A stretch of 64,000 nt of DNA from Paracoccaceae bacterium (GCA_020622085.1 JAHRYM010000001.1:372001-436000); one strand, 5' to 3'; shown: positions 1 to 9,966, numbered from the stretch's first letter. The notes: a model not told the origin generated them from the letters alone. Numbers and translations are program-made.

Positions 1-522
1 TTCGCGAAAGCGAACGTGGCGCCGAAGCGCAAGATCGCGGAATTCCGCGTGTCGCCGGAAAACCTGATCGAAGTCGGGGCCGAGATCTCGGCCGCCCACT
101 ACGCCGAAGGCCAGTTCGTCGACATCGCCGGCACCTCGATCGGCAAAGGCTTTGCCGGTGCGATGAAGCGTCACAACTTCGGTGGTCTGCGCGCCTCGCA
201 CGGCGTGTCGGTCAGCCACCGTTCGCACGGCTCGACCGGCCAGTGCCAGGACCCCGGCAAGGTGTTCAAGGGCAAGAAGATGGCCGGCCATCTGGGTTCC
301 GTGCGTGTGACCACGCAAAACATCCAGGTCGTCCGCACGGACGCCGACCGCGGCCTGATCATGGTCAAGGGTTCGGTGCCGGGCAACAAGGGCGGCTGGG
401 TCACGATCAAGGATGCGGTCAAGAAGCCGCTGCCGAAGGACCTGCCGTTGCCGGCGGCCCTGAAATCGGCTGCGGGCGCCGCTTCGGCCGCCGAAGCGCC
501 CGCCGAAGGGGGTGAAGCATGA
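1..522 (+). CDS. rplC: 50S ribosomal protein L3 (uL3), 5' truncated by window edge
   Basis: The reading frame is open from base 1, so this is the C-terminal 173 residues of L3, which is normally about 210-250 residues. L3 binds 23S rRNA early in assembly and lines the peptidyl transferase region. The conserved loop with [13 protein letters not shown] is present, followed by the VPGNKGG turn and an Ala/Glu/Pro-rich tail typical of alphaproteobacteria. Its stop overlaps the rplD start (ATGA), which indicates translational coupling in the S10 operon. An internal GTG at 16 is not the true start, because the family continues further upstream. Confidence 0.97.
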   Translation, partial: FAKANVAPKRKIAEFRVSPENLIEVGAEISAAHYAEGQFVDIAGTSIGKGFAGAMKRHNFGGLRASHGVSVSHRSHGSTGQCQDPGKVFKGKKMAGHLGSVRVTTQNIQVVRTDADRGLIMVKGSVPGNKGGWVTIKDAVKKPLPKDLPLPAALKSAAGAASAAEAPAEGGEA

Positions 523-1139
523 AACTCGATGTGATCAGCCTTGACGCGACGAAGTCGGGCACGGTCGACCTGGACGACGCGATCTTCGGCCTCGAGCCGC
601 GCGCCGACATCCTGCATCGTCTGGTCCGCTGGCAGCGCGCCAAGGCGCAGGCCGGCACCCATTCGGTGCTGGGCAAGTCGGATGTCAGCTATTCGACCAA
701 GAAGATCTACCGCCAGAAAGGCACCGGCGGGGCCCGTCACGGGTCGCGCAAGGCGCCGATCTTCCGGAAGGGTGGCGTCTACAAGGGTCCGACTCCGCGC
801 AGCCATGCGCATGATCTGACCAAGAAGTTCCGCGCCCTGGGTCTTCGCCACGCGCTGTCGGCGAAAGCCACGACCGGCAACCTCGTCATCCTCGAGAACC
901 TCGAGATGACGGAAGCCAAGACCTCGTTGCTGGCGAAAACCGCCAAGGAGCTGGGTTGGAAGCGCGTCCTGATCATCGACGGTGCCGAGGTGAACGAGAA
1001 CTTCGCTCTCGCCGCACGCAACATCGAAGGTATCGATGTGCTGCCGTCGATCGGTGCCAATGTCTATGACATCCTCAAGCGTGATGTTCTTGTCATCACC
1101 AAGGCGGGTGTCGAAGCGCTGGAGGCGCGCCTGAAATGA
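519..1139 (+). CDS. rplD: 50S ribosomal protein L4 (uL4)
   Basis: A 206-residue protein of normal length. L4 has a globular domain and a long loop that reaches the exit tunnel; the loop signature [19 protein letters not shown] is visible near residues 67-85. The ATG overlaps the rplC stop and the last codon overlaps the rplW start (ATGA), so rplC-rplD-rplW are tightly coupled. In E. coli L4 represses its own S10 operon; that leader would lie upstream of the window. Confidence 0.97.
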   Translation: MKLDVISLDATKSGTVDLDDAIFGLEPRADILHRLVRWQRAKAQAGTHSVLGKSDVSYSTKKIYRQKGTGGARHGSRKAPIFRKGGVYKGPTPRSHAHDLTKKFRALGLRHALSAKATTGNLVILENLEMTEAKTSLLAKTAKELGWKRVLIIDGAEVNENFALAARNIEGIDVLPSIGANVYDILKRDVLVITKAGVEALEARLK

Positions 1140-1459
1140 GCAAGGCTCCCAAATCCCAGGACGTGGCCCTGAAGCCCGAACACTACGACGTCATTCGCAA
1201 GCCGGTGATCACCGAAAAGGCGACCATGGCTTCGGAAAACGGCGCCGTCGTGTTCCAGGTGGCGATGGACGCGAACAAGCCGCAGATCAAGGAAGCGGTG
1301 GAAACGCTGTTCGGCGTCAAGGTGAAGGCGGTCAACACCACCATCACCAAGGGCAAGGTCAAGAAGTTCCGCGGCAAGACCGGCGTGCGGAACAACGTCA
1401 AGAAGGCCTACGTCACCCTCGAAGAGGGAAATACTATCGACGTCTCCACGGGCCTCTGA
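1136..1459 (+). CDS. rplW: 50S ribosomal protein L23 (uL23)
   Basis: A 107-residue protein. L23 sits at the tunnel exit and is the docking site for trigger factor and SRP. The family core begins at about residue 15 with [15 protein letters not shown]; the preceding residues are a short N-terminal extension often seen in Rhodobacteraceae. The C-terminal half carries the beta-hairpin with [10 protein letters not shown]. It starts at an ATGA overlap with rplD. A GC-rich stem-loop follows before rplB. Confidence 0.97.
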   Translation: MSKAPKSQDVALKPEHYDVIRKPVITEKATMASENGAVVFQVAMDANKPQIKEAVETLFGVKVKAVNTTITKGKVKKFRGKTGVRNNVKKAYVTLEEGNTIDVSTGL

Positions 1460-1476
1460 TAGAGAACCACGAATCT

Positions 1477-1502
1477 CGCGGCCCCGGGTAATCGGGGCCG
1501 CG
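1477..1502 (+). terminator. Stem-loop between rplW and rplB
   Basis: A perfect 9-bp GC stem (1477-1485 with 1494-1502) and an 8-nt loop, followed by tgccttttc. The T-run is short, so it is probably a partial terminator or an RNA stability element inside the operon. Confidence 0.45.
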
Positions 1503-1564
1503 TGCCTTTTCGGGAATCGTGCTTCGGCATTTCCTGAATTTCACGACGGGGACCTGCGGGGCCC

Positions 1565-1589
1565 TATATCGAAACGGACCGAAAGGTCC
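1565..1589 (+). promoter_or_regulatory. rplB leader: TATATC box and GAAA-capped hairpin
   Basis: TATATC at 1565-1570 resembles a -10 box, but I see no good -35 hexamer. Directly after it, 1576-1589 reads ggacc-gaaa-ggtcc, a 5-bp stem closed by a GNRA tetraloop, 22 nt before the rplB ATG. It could be the first structure of a secondary transcript or a protein-binding hairpin. The function is inferred only. Confidence 0.3.
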
Positions 1590-1611
1590 AAAGCTACGGA
1601 AGACAGAGAGC

Positions 1612-2448
1612 ATGGCACTCAAGTCGTATAAGCCGACGACGCCTGGCCAGCGTGGGCTGGTTCTGATCGACCGTTCGGAGCTTTGGAAAGGACGCCCGGT
1701 CAAAGCCCTTACTGAGGGTTTGACCAAGTCGGGCGGCCGGAACAACACCGGACGTATTACCTCGTTCCACAAGGGCGGCGGCGCGAAGCGTCTTTACCGC
1801 ATCGTGGACTTCAAGCGTCGCAAGTTCGACGTTCCGGCGACCGTCGAGCGGATCGAATACGATCCGAACCGGACCGCCTTCATCGCCCTGATCCGCTATC
1901 AGGACGGCGAACAGACCTATATCCTTGCGCCGCAGCGTCTGGCCGTCGGCGACAGCGTGATCGCTGGCACCAAGACCGACGTGAAGCCGGGCAACGCGAT
2001 GCCCTTCTCGGGCATGCCGATCGGCACGATCGTCCACAACGTCGAGCTGAAACCGGGCAAGGGCGGCCAGCTGGCCCGCGCTGCCGGGACCTATGCCCAG
2101 TTCGTCGGCCGTGACGGTGGCTATGCGCAGATCCGCCTGTCCTCGGGCGAACTGCGGATGGTGCGCCAGGAATGCATCGCGACCGTTGGCGCGGTGTCGA
2201 ACCCCGACAACTCGAACCAGAACCTCGGCAAGGCCGGTCGTCGTCGTCACATGGGCATCCGCCCGACCGTTCGCGGCGTGTCGATGAACCCGATCGACCA
2301 CCCGCATGGTGGTGGTGAAGGCCGCACCTCGGGTGGCCGGACCCCGGTTACTCCGTGGGGCAAGGACACCAAGGGCAAGAAAACCCGCTCGAACAAATCG
2401 ACCGACAAGTACATCGTCCGGTCGCGCAGCGCGAAGAAGGGGCGTTAA
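1612..2448 (+). CDS. rplB: 50S ribosomal protein L2 (uL2)
   Basis: A 278-residue L2, the rRNA-binding protein needed for subunit association and peptidyl transfer. The start is set by [14 protein letters not shown] and the purine-rich stretch before ATG 1612; a longer in-frame extension to 1519 is not family-like. The C-terminal signature [14 protein letters not shown] is intact and includes the conserved catalytic-region histidine. It is followed after 3 nt by rpsS. Confidence 0.97.
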   Translation: MALKSYKPTTPGQRGLVLIDRSELWKGRPVKALTEGLTKSGGRNNTGRITSFHKGGGAKRLYRIVDFKRRKFDVPATVERIEYDPNRTAFIALIRYQDGEQTYILAPQRLAVGDSVIAGTKTDVKPGNAMPFSGMPIGTIVHNVELKPGKGGQLARAAGTYAQFVGRDGGYAQIRLSSGELRMVRQECIATVGAVSNPDNSNQNLGKAGRRRHMGIRPTVRGVSMNPIDHPHGGGEGRTSGGRTPVTPWGKDTKGKKTRSNKSTDKYIVRSRSAKKGR

Positions 2449-2451
2449 TTT

Positions 2452-2730
2452 ATGGCACGTTCTATCTGGAAGGGCCCCTTTGTCGACGCCTACCTGCTGA
2501 AGAAGGCAGAGAAGGCGCGCGCATCGGGCAAAAGCGACGTGATCAAGATCTGGTCGCGCCGTTCGACGATCCTGCCGCAATTCGTGGGTCTGACCTTTGC
2601 GGTCTACAATGGCCAGAAGCATATCCCGGTGAACGTCACCGAGGAGATGATCGGCCAGAAGTTCGGTGAATATTCGCCGACCCGCACGTATTACGGCCAT
2701 GCGGCCGATAAAAAAGCCAAGAGGAAATAA
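2452..2730 (+). CDS. rpsS: 30S ribosomal protein S19 (uS19)
   Basis: A 92-residue protein of usual length, beginning [19 protein letters not shown]19 sits in the head of the small subunit and pairs with S13. The conserved central part around [21 protein letters not shown] is present. The gene lies between rplB (3-nt gap) and rplV (3-nt gap). Confidence 0.97.
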   Translation: MARSIWKGPFVDAYLLKKAEKARASGKSDVIKIWSRRSTILPQFVGLTFAVYNGQKHIPVNVTEEMIGQKFGEYSPTRTYYGHAADKKAKRK

Positions 2731-2733
2731 GCC

Positions 2734-3126
2734 ATGAGCAAGGAAAAGAATCCGCGCCGCGTGGCCGATAACGAAGCCTTCGCCAAGGCGAAGATGCTGC
2801 GCACCTCGCCGCAGAAACTGAACCTCGTCGCCCAGCTGATCCGCGGCAAGAAGGTGGAAAAGGCCCTGTCCGACCTGACCTTCTCGAAGAAGCGCATCGC
2901 CATCGACGTGAAGAAGTGCCTGCAATCGGCCATCGCCAACGCTGAAAACAACCACAGCCTCGACGTGGACAACCTGGTTGTCGCGGAAGCCTGGGTTGGC
3001 AAGAACCTGGTGATGAAGCGCGGTCGTCCGCGGGCGCGTGGCCGGTTCGGCAAGATCATGAAACCGTTCAGCGAACTGACGATCAAGGTCCGGCAGGTCG
3101 AAGAAGCAGCTGGGGAGCAAGCGTAA
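2734..3126 (+). CDS. rplV: 50S ribosomal protein L22 (uL22)
   Basis: A 130-residue L22. Its long beta-hairpin reaches the exit tunnel, where macrolide-resistance mutations occur in other bacteria. The start region [20 protein letters not shown] includes the usual short alphaproteobacterial extension before the [18 protein letters not shown] core. The stop shares its last A with the rpsC ATG (TAATG). Confidence 0.97.
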   Translation: MSKEKNPRRVADNEAFAKAKMLRTSPQKLNLVAQLIRGKKVEKALSDLTFSKKRIAIDVKKCLQSAIANAENNHSLDVDNLVVAEAWVGKNLVMKRGRPRARGRFGKIMKPFSELTIKVRQVEEAAGEQA

Positions 3127-3848
3127 TGGGACAGAAGGTCAACCCCATCGGGATGCGCCTCCAGGTCAACCGGACCTGGGACAGCCGCTGGTTCGCCGAA
3201 AGCAAGGACTACGGCAACCTGCTTCTGGAAGACCTCCGCATGCGCGAGTTCATCCACCAGGATGCCAAGCAGGCCGGTGTCAGCAAGGTGATCATCGAAC
3301 GCCCGCACAAGAAGTGCCGCGTGACGATCCACACCGCGCGTCCGGGTGTCATCATCGGCAAGAAAGGCGCCGATATCGAGACCCTGCGCAAGAAGCTGGC
3401 CGCGTTCACCAAATCGGAACTGCACCTCAACATCGTTGAAGTCCGCAAGCCCGAACTGGATGCGCAGCTGGTGGCCGAATCGATCGCCCAGCAACTGGAA
3501 CGCCGGGTGTCCTTCCGCCGCGCCATGAAGCGCGCCGTGCAGAACGCCATGCGCATGGGTGCCCTGGGCATCCGCGTCAATGTCGGTGGCCGCCTTGGTG
3601 GTGCCGAAATCGCGCGGACCGAATGGTACCGCGAAGGCCGCGTGCCGCTGCACACCCTTCGTGCCGACATCGACTATGCTCTCTCGGAAGCCACGACCCC
3701 TTACGGCATCATCGGCGTAAAGGTCTGGATCTTCAAAGGCGAGATCATGGAACACGATCCGCAGGCCCGCGACCGCCGTGCTGCCGAAGCCCAGGATGGG
3801 CCGGCGCCGCGCGGGCCGCGGCGCGATGACCGCCGCGACGCCCGGTAA
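3126..3848 (+). CDS. rpsC: 30S ribosomal protein S3 (uS3)
   Basis: A 240-residue S3. The KH domain motif [11 protein letters not shown] (near residues 75-85) binds RNA, and the C-terminal domain with [31 protein letters not shown] is complete. S3 forms part of the mRNA entry site. It ends in a charged Arg/Asp tail. It overlaps rplV by one base; rplP follows 12 nt later with a good ribosome binding site (aaggag). Confidence 0.97.
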   Translation: MGQKVNPIGMRLQVNRTWDSRWFAESKDYGNLLLEDLRMREFIHQDAKQAGVSKVIIERPHKKCRVTIHTARPGVIIGKKGADIETLRKKLAAFTKSELHLNIVEVRKPELDAQLVAESIAQQLERRVSFRRAMKRAVQNAMRMGALGIRVNVGGRLGGAEIARTEWYREGRVPLHTLRADIDYALSEATTPYGIIGVKVWIFKGEIMEHDPQARDRRAAEAQDGPAPRGPRRDDRRDAR

Positions 3849-3860
3849 GGAGTAAGGACA

Positions 3861-4274
3861 ATGCTGCAACCAAAACGGACAAAGTTCCGCAAACAGCACA
3901 AGGGCCGGATCCACGGCGAAGCCAAGGGCGGGTTCGACCTTAACTTTGGCGGCTACGGCCTGAAAGCCACCGAACCCGAGCGCGTCACCGCGCGGCAGAT
4001 CGAAGCGGCCCGCCGCGCGATCACCCGCCACATGAAGCGTCAGGGCCGCGTCTGGATCCGTATTTTCCCGGACGTTCCCGTTACCGGCAAGCCCACCGAA
4101 GTGCGGATGGGTAAAGGCAAAGGCTCGGTCGACTTCTGGGCGGCCAAGGTCAAGCCGGGCCGCGTGATGTTCGAGATCGACGGCGTTGCCGAACCGATCG
4201 CCCGCGAAGCCCTGCGCTTGGGTGCGATGAAACTGCCGGTCCTGACCCGCATCGTCGTGCGCGAAGACTGGTAA
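3861..4274 (+). CDS. rplP: 50S ribosomal protein L16 (uL16)
   Basis: A 137-residue L16 starting [16 protein letters not shown]. It organises the A-site region of the large subunit. The Arg-containing loop near residue 80 that is hydroxylated in E. coli is represented by the stretch around [17 protein letters not shown]. In most relatives rpmC follows directly; here about 640 nt with a small membrane protein gene intervene. Confidence 0.97.
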   Translation: MLQPKRTKFRKQHKGRIHGEAKGGFDLNFGGYGLKATEPERVTARQIEAARRAITRHMKRQGRVWIRIFPDVPVTGKPTEVRMGKGKGSVDFWAAKVKPGRVMFEIDGVAEPIAREALRLGAMKLPVLTRIVVREDW

Positions 4275-4304
4275 TCAGGGTTTACCTGCCGATCTGCTTT
4301 TTGG

Positions 4305-4331
4305 GGCTCCGCCGGGAACGGCGGGGCCTTT
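4305..4331 (+). terminator. Putative terminator after rplP
   Basis: A 9-bp stem with one G-U pair (4305-4313 with 4320-4328), a 6-nt loop and a short T-run (ttt). It would end or attenuate transcription before the inserted small gene. Confidence 0.5.
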
Positions 4332-4474
4332 CGCCTGAGTGAAGGGCTTGGCTCTTTGATCTTTCGTCTGTCCGATGCACCAATCGGTAGGGACGACACC
4401 ATTGATTGGCTACGACCGGTTAGTGCATGACTTAGATGCGAATGAATGCGCCACGTCAGTAAAGGATGGTTTCG

Positions 4475-4732
4475 ATGTATTGGGTTTCGGCAACTCTGGC
4501 TGCGATCGCCTTGGGCTTTGCCTATTATGGTTTGAACTTGATGTATGACGACTCCTATTCGAACAAGGTTGTGGGTGGAGATGCTTACAACTTCATCATC
4601 TATGCAGCGCGGGGGACAGCCTATGTGTCTACCGGGGTTGTCTTCGCGGTCCTGAGTGCCGCTGCCGCGATTGTTGGCCATTCCCTTTCTGACCGAGTGG
4701 CGCAGACTGGCCAGCAGGCATCCGCTTCCTAA
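4475..4732 (+). CDS. Small two-helix membrane protein inside the ribosomal operon
   Basis: An 85-residue protein of unknown family. Residues about 1-24 and 47-70 form two hydrophobic helices, separated by a polar loop with YDDSYSNKVVGGDAYN. The start at 4475 is chosen because an AAAGGA ribosome binding site lies 8 nt upstream; an in-frame ATG at 4466 overlaps that site. It is flanked by stem-loops and by a locally lower G+C region, and separates rplP from rpmC. I do not recognise the family. The good ribosome binding site and two clean membrane helices support a real gene. Confidence 0.7.
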   Translation: MYWVSATLAAIALGFAYYGLNLMYDDSYSNKVVGGDAYNFIIYAARGTAYVSTGVVFAVLSAAAAIVGHSLSDRVAQTGQQASAS

Positions 4733-4860
4733 TCGGTCTCGGTTGGAATCGCGAATTGGTAGGAACTCCCCTTGCCCCCCGGCGCATCCCCCTGTATGGA
4801 GGCGCATCCACGGCTCCGGGGTGACTCGGAATCGGTGGTTTGTCATTGATCCACCAGGTT

Positions 4861-4873
4861 CAAGGTGACCTTG
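4861..4873 (+). promoter_or_regulatory. Perfect palindrome CAAGGT-G-ACCTTG before rpmC
   Basis: 6-bp arms around one central base, 45 nt upstream of the rpmC ATG. It could be a protein-binding site; as RNA the loop is too short for a stable hairpin. No regulator is assigned. Confidence 0.25.
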
Positions 4874-4917
4874 CCGTTCGCAGGGGCCCGCTGGTGATTG
4901 TGAAAAGGAAAAGGCGC

Positions 4918-5118
4918 ATGAACGCCAAGGAACTGAACACGAAGACGCCGGACCAGCTCCGCGACGATCTTCTGGCGCTGAAGAAGGAAGCCTTCAATCT
5001 GCGCTTCCAGCAGGCCACCGGCCAGCTGGAGAACACCGCCCGGGTGCGCACCGTCCGCCGTGACGTTGCCCGCATCAAGACGGTGCTGAACGCCAAAGCC
5101 GCAGACGCTGCGAAGTAA
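4918..5118 (+). CDS. rpmC: 50S ribosomal protein L29 (uL29)
   Basis: A 66-residue L29 with the family core [31 protein letters not shown] split over two helices. L29 lies near the tunnel exit beside L23. The start at 4918 follows aaaaggaaaaggcgc and gives MNAKELN; a longer frame upstream is not family-like. rpsQ follows after 12 nt. Confidence 0.96.
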   Translation: MNAKELNTKTPDQLRDDLLALKKEAFNLRFQQATGQLENTARVRTVRRDVARIKTVLNAKAADAAK

Positions 5119-5130
5119 GAGGGAACAGCC

Positions 5131-5364
5131 ATGCCGAAACGTATCCTGCAGGGCGTCGTGACCTCGGACAAGAACGAGCAGACCATCACCGTTCTTGTCG
5201 AGCGCCGCTTCAAGCACCCGCTTCTGCAAAAGACCGTGCGGAAGTCGAAGAAATACCGCGCCCATGACGCGGAAAACAAGTTCAAGGTCGGTGACTCGGT
5301 TCGCATCGAAGAATGCGCGCCGATCTCGAAGACGAAACGTTGGACGGTTGTGACGGAAGCCTGA
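5131..5364 (+). CDS. rpsQ: 30S ribosomal protein S17 (uS17)
   Basis: A 77-residue S17, a primary 16S rRNA binder with an OB fold. [19 protein letters not shown] opens the protein, and the loop [22 protein letters not shown] is typical. Next is a 68-nt spacer before rplN. Confidence 0.96.
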   Translation: MPKRILQGVVTSDKNEQTITVLVERRFKHPLLQKTVRKSKKYRAHDAENKFKVGDSVRIEECAPISKTKRWTVVTEA

Positions 5365-5432
5365 GGGTTTACCCCACATCCCCCTTCTGAACGAAACCCT
5401 GGGCTTCGCGCCCATAGGTCGGGAGAAACCAA

Positions 5433-5801
5433 ATGATCCAGATGCAGACCAATCTGGATGTTGCTGACAACTCCGGCGCTCGCCGGGTTCAGTGCATCAA
5501 GGTTCTGGGTGGTTCCCACCGCCGCTACGCCAGCGTCGGCGACATCATCGTGGTGTCGGTCAAGGAAGCCATCCCGCGCGGTCGCGTGAAGAAAGGCGAC
5601 GTCCGCAAGGCCGTCGTCGTGCGCACCGCCAAGGAAGTTCGCCGCGAAGATGGCACCACCATCCGTTTCGATCGCAATGCCGCCGTCATCCTGAACAACC
5701 AGGGCGAACCGGTCGGCACCCGCATCTTCGGGCCGGTGGTTCGTGAGCTGCGTGCGAAGAACTTCATGAAGATCATCTCGCTGGCGCCGGAGGTGCTGTG
5801 A
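5433..5801 (+). CDS. rplN: 50S ribosomal protein L14 (uL14)
   Basis: A 122-residue protein of exactly the usual length, with [27 protein letters not shown] at the N-terminus. L14 forms an inter-subunit bridge and is the site where the silencing factor RsfS binds. Its TGA overlaps the rplX ATG (TGATG). Confidence 0.97.
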   Translation: MIQMQTNLDVADNSGARRVQCIKVLGGSHRRYASVGDIIVVSVKEAIPRGRVKKGDVRKAVVVRTAKEVRREDGTTIRFDRNAAVILNNQGEPVGTRIFGPVVRELRAKNFMKIISLAPEVL

Positions 5802-6105
5802 TGGCTGCGAAACTCCGTAAAGGTGACAAGGTCGTTGTCCTTGCCGGCAAGGACAAGGGCAAGCAGGGCGCGATCGCTTCGGTCGATCCCAAGGCCAACA
5901 AGGCCGTGGTCGAAGGCGTGAACGTCGCCATCCGCCACCAGCGCCAGACGCAGACGAACCAGGGCGGTCGCCAGCCGAAGGCGATGCCGATCGACCTGTC
6001 GAACCTTGCGCTGATGGACAAGGACGGCAAGGCCACCCGCGTCGGCTTCCGCTTGGAAGAGGGCAAGAAGGTGCGTTTCGCCAAGACCACCGGGGAGGCG
6101 ATCTG

Positions 6106-6106
<1 letters not shown>
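5801..6106 (+). CDS. rplX: 50S ribosomal protein L24 (uL24)
   Basis: A 101-residue L24 with the KOW motif near residues 8-25 ([19 protein letters not shown]). It starts 50S assembly. The ATG at 5801 overlaps the rplN stop; the in-frame GTG three bases earlier is less likely. It ends in a TGATG overlap with rplE. Confidence 0.96.
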
Positions 6107-6666
<560 letters not shown>

Positions 6667-6683
6667 TCGCGGAGGAACGACGA

Positions 6684-6989
6684 ATGGCGAAGAAATCCAT
6701 GGTGAACCGCGAAGTGAAGCGCGCCCGTCTGGTCAAGCAATATGCTGCCAAGCGCGCCGAACTGAAGGCGGTCATCGAAAACCAGTCGCTGCCGATGGAA
6801 GAGCGTTTCAACGCGACCCTGAAGCTGGCGGAACTGCCCCGTAACTCCTCGGCCGTCCGCCTGCACAACCGTTGCCAGCTGACCGGCCGTCCCCACGCTT
6901 ACTACCGTAAGCTGAAACTCTCGCGGATCATGCTGCGTGACCTGGCCTCGTTCGGCCAGATCCCCGGCATGGTGAAGTCGAGCTGGTAA
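6684..6989 (+). CDS. rpsN: 30S ribosomal protein S14 (uS14), zinc-free type
   Basis: A 101-residue long-form S14. The C-terminal region [23 protein letters not shown] has a single cysteine and no CxxC pairs, so this is the zinc-independent form. It binds the 3' domain of 16S rRNA in the head. An aggaacgacg ribosome binding region precedes the ATG. Confidence 0.96.
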   Translation: MAKKSMVNREVKRARLVKQYAAKRAELKAVIENQSLPMEERFNATLKLAELPRNSSAVRLHNRCQLTGRPHAYYRKLKLSRIMLRDLASFGQIPGMVKSSW

Positions 6990-6998
6990 GGAGGTCGA

Positions 6999-7397
6999 AT
7001 GATGATGAACGATCCTCTCGGCGATATGCTGACCCGCATCCGCAACGCGCAGATGCGTGGCAAATCGACCGTCCGCACGCCGGCCTCGAAACTTCGCGCC
7101 TGGGTTCTGGATGTGCTGAAAGACGAAGGCTACATCCGTGGCTACGACAAGGTTGCGGCGGCCAATGGCCACCCGGAACTGGAAATCAGCCTGAAATACT
7201 TTGAAGGCACCCCGGTGATCCGGGAACTGAAGCGGGTCTCGAAGCCCGGCCGCCGCGTCTACGCGAGCGTCCAGGACATCCCGAGCGTCCGCAACGGCCT
7301 GGGCCTGTCGATCGTCTCCACGCCGAAAGGCGTAATGTCCGATGCAGCAGCACGAACCGCCAACGTCGGCGGCGAAGTGCTCTGCACCGTGTTCTAA
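6999..7397 (+). CDS. rpsH: 30S ribosomal protein S8 (uS8)
   Basis: A 132-residue S8, the primary binder of 16S helix 21; in E. coli it represses the spc operon at rplE. Three ATGs in a row (6999, 7002, 7005) follow GGAGG, so the exact start may be up to two codons later. [15 protein letters not shown] and the C-terminal [18 protein letters not shown] are diagnostic. Confidence 0.96.
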   Translation: MMMNDPLGDMLTRIRNAQMRGKSTVRTPASKLRAWVLDVLKDEGYIRGYDKVAAANGHPELEISLKYFEGTPVIRELKRVSKPGRRVYASVQDIPSVRNGLGLSIVSTPKGVMSDAAARTANVGGEVLCTVF

Positions 7398-7407
7398 GGA
7401 GGGGCCG

Positions 7408-7941
7408 ATGTCACGTATTGGCAAGAAACCGGTCGAGGTGCCTTCGGGCGTCACCGCCAGCATCAATGGCCAGACCATCGAGGTGAAGGGCCCGAAAGGC
7501 ACCCTTTCCTTCAAGGCGACCGACGATGTGACCATCACGCAGGATGCAGGCAAGATCGCTGTCCAGCCGCGCAGCCTCTCGAAGCGTGCCCGTCAGCAGT
7601 GGGGTCTGTCCCGCTCGATGATCGAGAACCTCGTGACGGGTGTGAGCAAGGGCTTCAGGAAAGAGCTTGAAATCAACGGTGTGGGTTACCGCGCCGCGAT
7701 TCAGGGCAACATCCTGAAACTCCAGCTTGGCTACAGCCACGAAGTGAACTTCGATGTGCCGAAGGGCGTGACCGTCACGACCCCGAAGCAGACCGAAATC
7801 ATCATCGAGGGCATTGATGCCCAACTCGTCGGCCAGGTTGCGGCCAACATCCGCGAATGGCGTGGTCCCGAGCCCTACAAGGGCAAGGGGATCAAGTACA
7901 AAGGCGAGTTCATCTTCCGCAAGGAAGGCAAGAAGAAGTAA
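7408..7941 (+). CDS. rplF: 50S ribosomal protein L6 (uL6)
   Basis: A 177-residue L6 made of two duplicated domains, located near the factor-binding site. The start [15 protein letters not shown] follows taaggagggg; a longer upstream frame overlaps rpsH and is rejected. The C-terminal signature [20 protein letters not shown] is intact. Confidence 0.97.
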   Translation: MSRIGKKPVEVPSGVTASINGQTIEVKGPKGTLSFKATDDVTITQDAGKIAVQPRSLSKRARQQWGLSRSMIENLVTGVSKGFRKELEINGVGYRAAIQGNILKLQLGYSHEVNFDVPKGVTVTTPKQTEIIIEGIDAQLVGQVAANIREWRGPEPYKGKGIKYKGEFIFRKEGKKK

Positions 7942-7952
7942 GGACCGGGGAT

Positions 7953-8312
7953 ATGGCAAACAGCAAACGAGACCTGTTTCTGAAACGCCGCCTGCGCGTT
8001 CGGAACAAACTGCGGAAACTGTCCGGCGGGCGCCTGCGCCTGTCGGTGCATCGCTCCAGCAAGAACATCAGCGTTCAGCTGATCGACGATGTGAAGGGCG
8101 TGACCCTCGCCGCGGCCTCCTCGCTCGAGAAGGATCTGGGCGTGGTCGGCAAGAACAACGTCGAAGCAGCGGCGAAGGTCGGCCAGGCCATCGCCGAGCG
8201 GGCGAAAAAGGCCGGGGTCGAAGAATGCTACTTCGATCGTGGCGGCTTCCTCTTTCACGGCAAGATCAAGGCTTTGGCCGATGCTGCCCGTGAAGGCGGC
8301 CTGAAGTTCTGA
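7953..8312 (+). CDS. rplR: 50S ribosomal protein L18 (uL18)
   Basis: A 119-residue L18 that carries 5S rRNA into the large subunit. [20 protein letters not shown] opens the protein, with an [18 protein letters not shown] core. The start at 7953 lies just after rplF (11-nt gap). Confidence 0.96.
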   Translation: MANSKRDLFLKRRLRVRNKLRKLSGGRLRLSVHRSSKNISVQLIDDVKGVTLAAASSLEKDLGVVGKNNVEAAAKVGQAIAERAKKAGVEECYFDRGGFLFHGKIKALADAAREGGLKF

Positions 8313-8320
8313 TGACCTGA

Positions 8321-8340
8321 GGGCGGCGTTCGCGCCGCCC
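8321..8340 (+). terminator. Hairpin between rplR and rpsE
   Basis: A perfect 8-bp GC stem with a TTCG loop (8321-8328 with 8333-8340) and no T-run. It is more likely a processing or stability element than a full terminator. Confidence 0.4.
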
Positions 8341-8426
8341 CGATGATCCGGTGGACGGGCAGGGCCCACCCAACCAGGATCGGCCGAAACGGCGCGCAAC
8401 CCGCGCCACCATGCAAGGAATGCCGA

Positions 8427-8996
8427 ATGGCAGAACGTGATAATCGCCGGGAAGGCCGTCGCGATGACCGTCGCGAACGCGAAGAAACCCCGGAATTCGC
8501 TGATCGTCTTGTCGCGATCAACCGTGTGTCGAAAACGGTGAAGGGCGGCAAGCGCTTTGGCTTCGCCGCGCTCGTGGTGGTCGGTGACCAGCGCGGTCGT
8601 GTCGGCTTTGGCAAGGGCAAGGCCAAGGAAGTGCCCGAAGCGATCCGCAAGGCGACCGAACAGGCCAAGCGCAGCCTGATCCGCGTGCCGCTGCGTGACG
8701 GCCGCACCCTGCACCACGACGTCGAAGGCCGTCATGGCGCCGGCAAGGTCGTGATGCGGACGGCCGTTCCGGGCACCGGCATCATCGCCGGCGGTCCGAT
8801 GCGCGCCGTGTTCGAGATGCTGGGTGTTCAGGACGTCGTGGCGAAATCGCTCGGCAGCCAGAACCCCTACAACATGATCCGCGCCACGATCGACGGTCTG
8901 AAGTATGAATCGAGCCCCCGCCAGATCGCGCAGCGTCGCGGCAAGAAGGTGGCCGATATCCTGCGGAAGCCCGAAGCCGAAGTGGCGGAAGCGTAA
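8427..8996 (+). CDS. rpsE: 30S ribosomal protein S5 (uS5)
   Basis: A 189-residue S5 that shapes decoding fidelity and has helicase-like activity at the mRNA entry. The start [16 protein letters not shown] is chosen over a longer frame because it follows gcaagga and matches the short, charged alphaproteobacterial N-terminus. The core [24 protein letters not shown] contains the S5 signature. Confidence 0.96.
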   Translation: MAERDNRREGRRDDRREREETPEFADRLVAINRVSKTVKGGKRFGFAALVVVGDQRGRVGFGKGKAKEVPEAIRKATEQAKRSLIRVPLRDGRTLHHDVEGRHGAGKVVMRTAVPGTGIIAGGPMRAVFEMLGVQDVVAKSLGSQNPYNMIRATIDGLKYESSPRQIAQRRGKKVADILRKPEAEVAEA

Positions 8997-9008
8997 GGAG
9001 CGGGAAAC

Positions 9009-9200
9009 ATGGCCAAGAAAACCATCGTGGTGAAGCAGATCGCTTCGCCCTCCCGCCGCCCGGACGTGCAACGCCGCACGCTGATCGGTCTGGGTCTGAA
9101 CAAGATCAACCGCACCCGTGAACTGGAAGATACGCCTTCGGTTCGCGGCATGGTGAACGCGATCCCGCACCTGGTGCGGATCATCGAAGAACGCGGCTGA
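9009..9200 (+). CDS. rpmD: 50S ribosomal protein L30 (uL30)
   Basis: A 63-residue L30 with the family sequence [24 protein letters not shown]. It follows rpsE by 12 nt with an aaggagcggg ribosome binding site. In most relatives rplO is next; here a terminator and two unrelated genes come between. Confidence 0.96.
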   Translation: MAKKTIVVKQIASPSRRPDVQRRTLIGLGLNKINRTRELEDTPSVRGMVNAIPHLVRIIEERG

Positions 9201-9227
9201 CACTGTCCGCTTCACGAATGCCACAAG

Positions 9228-9255
9228 CGCCCCGTTCCGGAAGGACGGGGCGTTT
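9228..9255 (+). terminator. Terminator after rpmD
   Basis: An 8-bp stem (9228-9235 with 9245-9252), a 9-nt loop, then ttt. It probably ends the first part of the ribosomal operon. Confidence 0.6.
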
Positions 9256-9327
9256 GCCGTTCTTGACCCGACACGCGGGTGGTCGCTAAGCGGCGGGTGA
9301 AGCAGCGATTTCAGCGGGCCATTTCTC

Positions 9328-9966
9328 ATGTCCAGGACCGTCATTTCCGGATTGAGCATCATGGGCGCGCTGATCATCGGCGTGACGCTCTGGGCCTGGG
9401 GCCAGCCTCTCATCAGCAAATCCGGACAGATCCGGCTTTGGGTCGGCTCCATCTGGTCAGGCGAAAATTCCCAGCAGGTTGCCGATTGGTACAGCCTTTC
9501 CCATGCCGTGCAGGGGATGGTGGTCGGACTTGCGGGCCGGGCTTTGCAGCGCTTGATCGGGTTTCCGGTGATCTTCGGCATTGCCCTGATCATCGGAGCC
9601 GGTTGGGAGATAGTCGAACACACCGACTGGGTGCTGCACCGCTTCCGCGCCGCAACCGTCTATCAGGGGTATGTCGGGGACACCGTCCTGAACGCGGTCT
9701 GCGACTACCTGTTCATGCTTGCCGGATTCTTTGCCGCCTGGGTCTTGCCGATCTGGGCCGGAGCCCTGCTGGTGGCAATGCTCGAGATCGGTTCGGCACT
9801 GACGGCACGGGACAGCCTGATCCTGACGACGGTGCAGTTGATCCACCCCATCCCGGCAATTGCCGCCTGGCAGGACGAGATTAATCCTCGTACCCATCCA
9901 GCGCCCGAGCCTGCAGCGGAGTCGGCGCCGCAAGCTAGCTTTTGCGATTCCGGTTCTGCGTGCTAG
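9328..9966 (+). CDS. DUF2585 (UPF0314) family membrane protein
   Basis: A 212-residue inner-membrane protein with about five hydrophobic helices. The family pattern is clear: WGQPL near residue 24, DWYSLSHAVQG near 53-63, WEIVEHTDWVLHRFR near 93-107 and GDTVLNAVCDYL near 116-127, later ARDSLILTT. The short Cys motif I recall in other members after WGxP is replaced here by SKSGQ. Function is unknown. It sits between rpmD and rplO, downstream of a terminator; its ribosome binding site is weak, so the start is uncertain. Confidence 0.8.
   Translation: MSRTVISGLSIMGALIIGVTLWAWGQPLISKSGQIRLWVGSIWSGENSQQVADWYSLSHAVQGMVVGLAGRALQRLIGFPVIFGIALIIGAGWEIVEHTDWVLHRFRAATVYQGYVGDTVLNAVCDYLFMLAGFFAAWVLPIWAGALLVAMLEIGSALTARDSLILTTVQLIHPIPAIAAWQDEINPRTHPAPEPAAESAPQASFCDSGSAC

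Noticed and set aside
1519-1611. N-terminal extension of L2
   Set aside because: The family starts at MALKSYKP; the extension would translate the hairpin and promoter-like spacer.
1594-3120. A 508-residue minus-strand frame across rplB, rpsS and rplV
   Set aside because: It spans three conserved ribosomal genes and has no recognisable domain.
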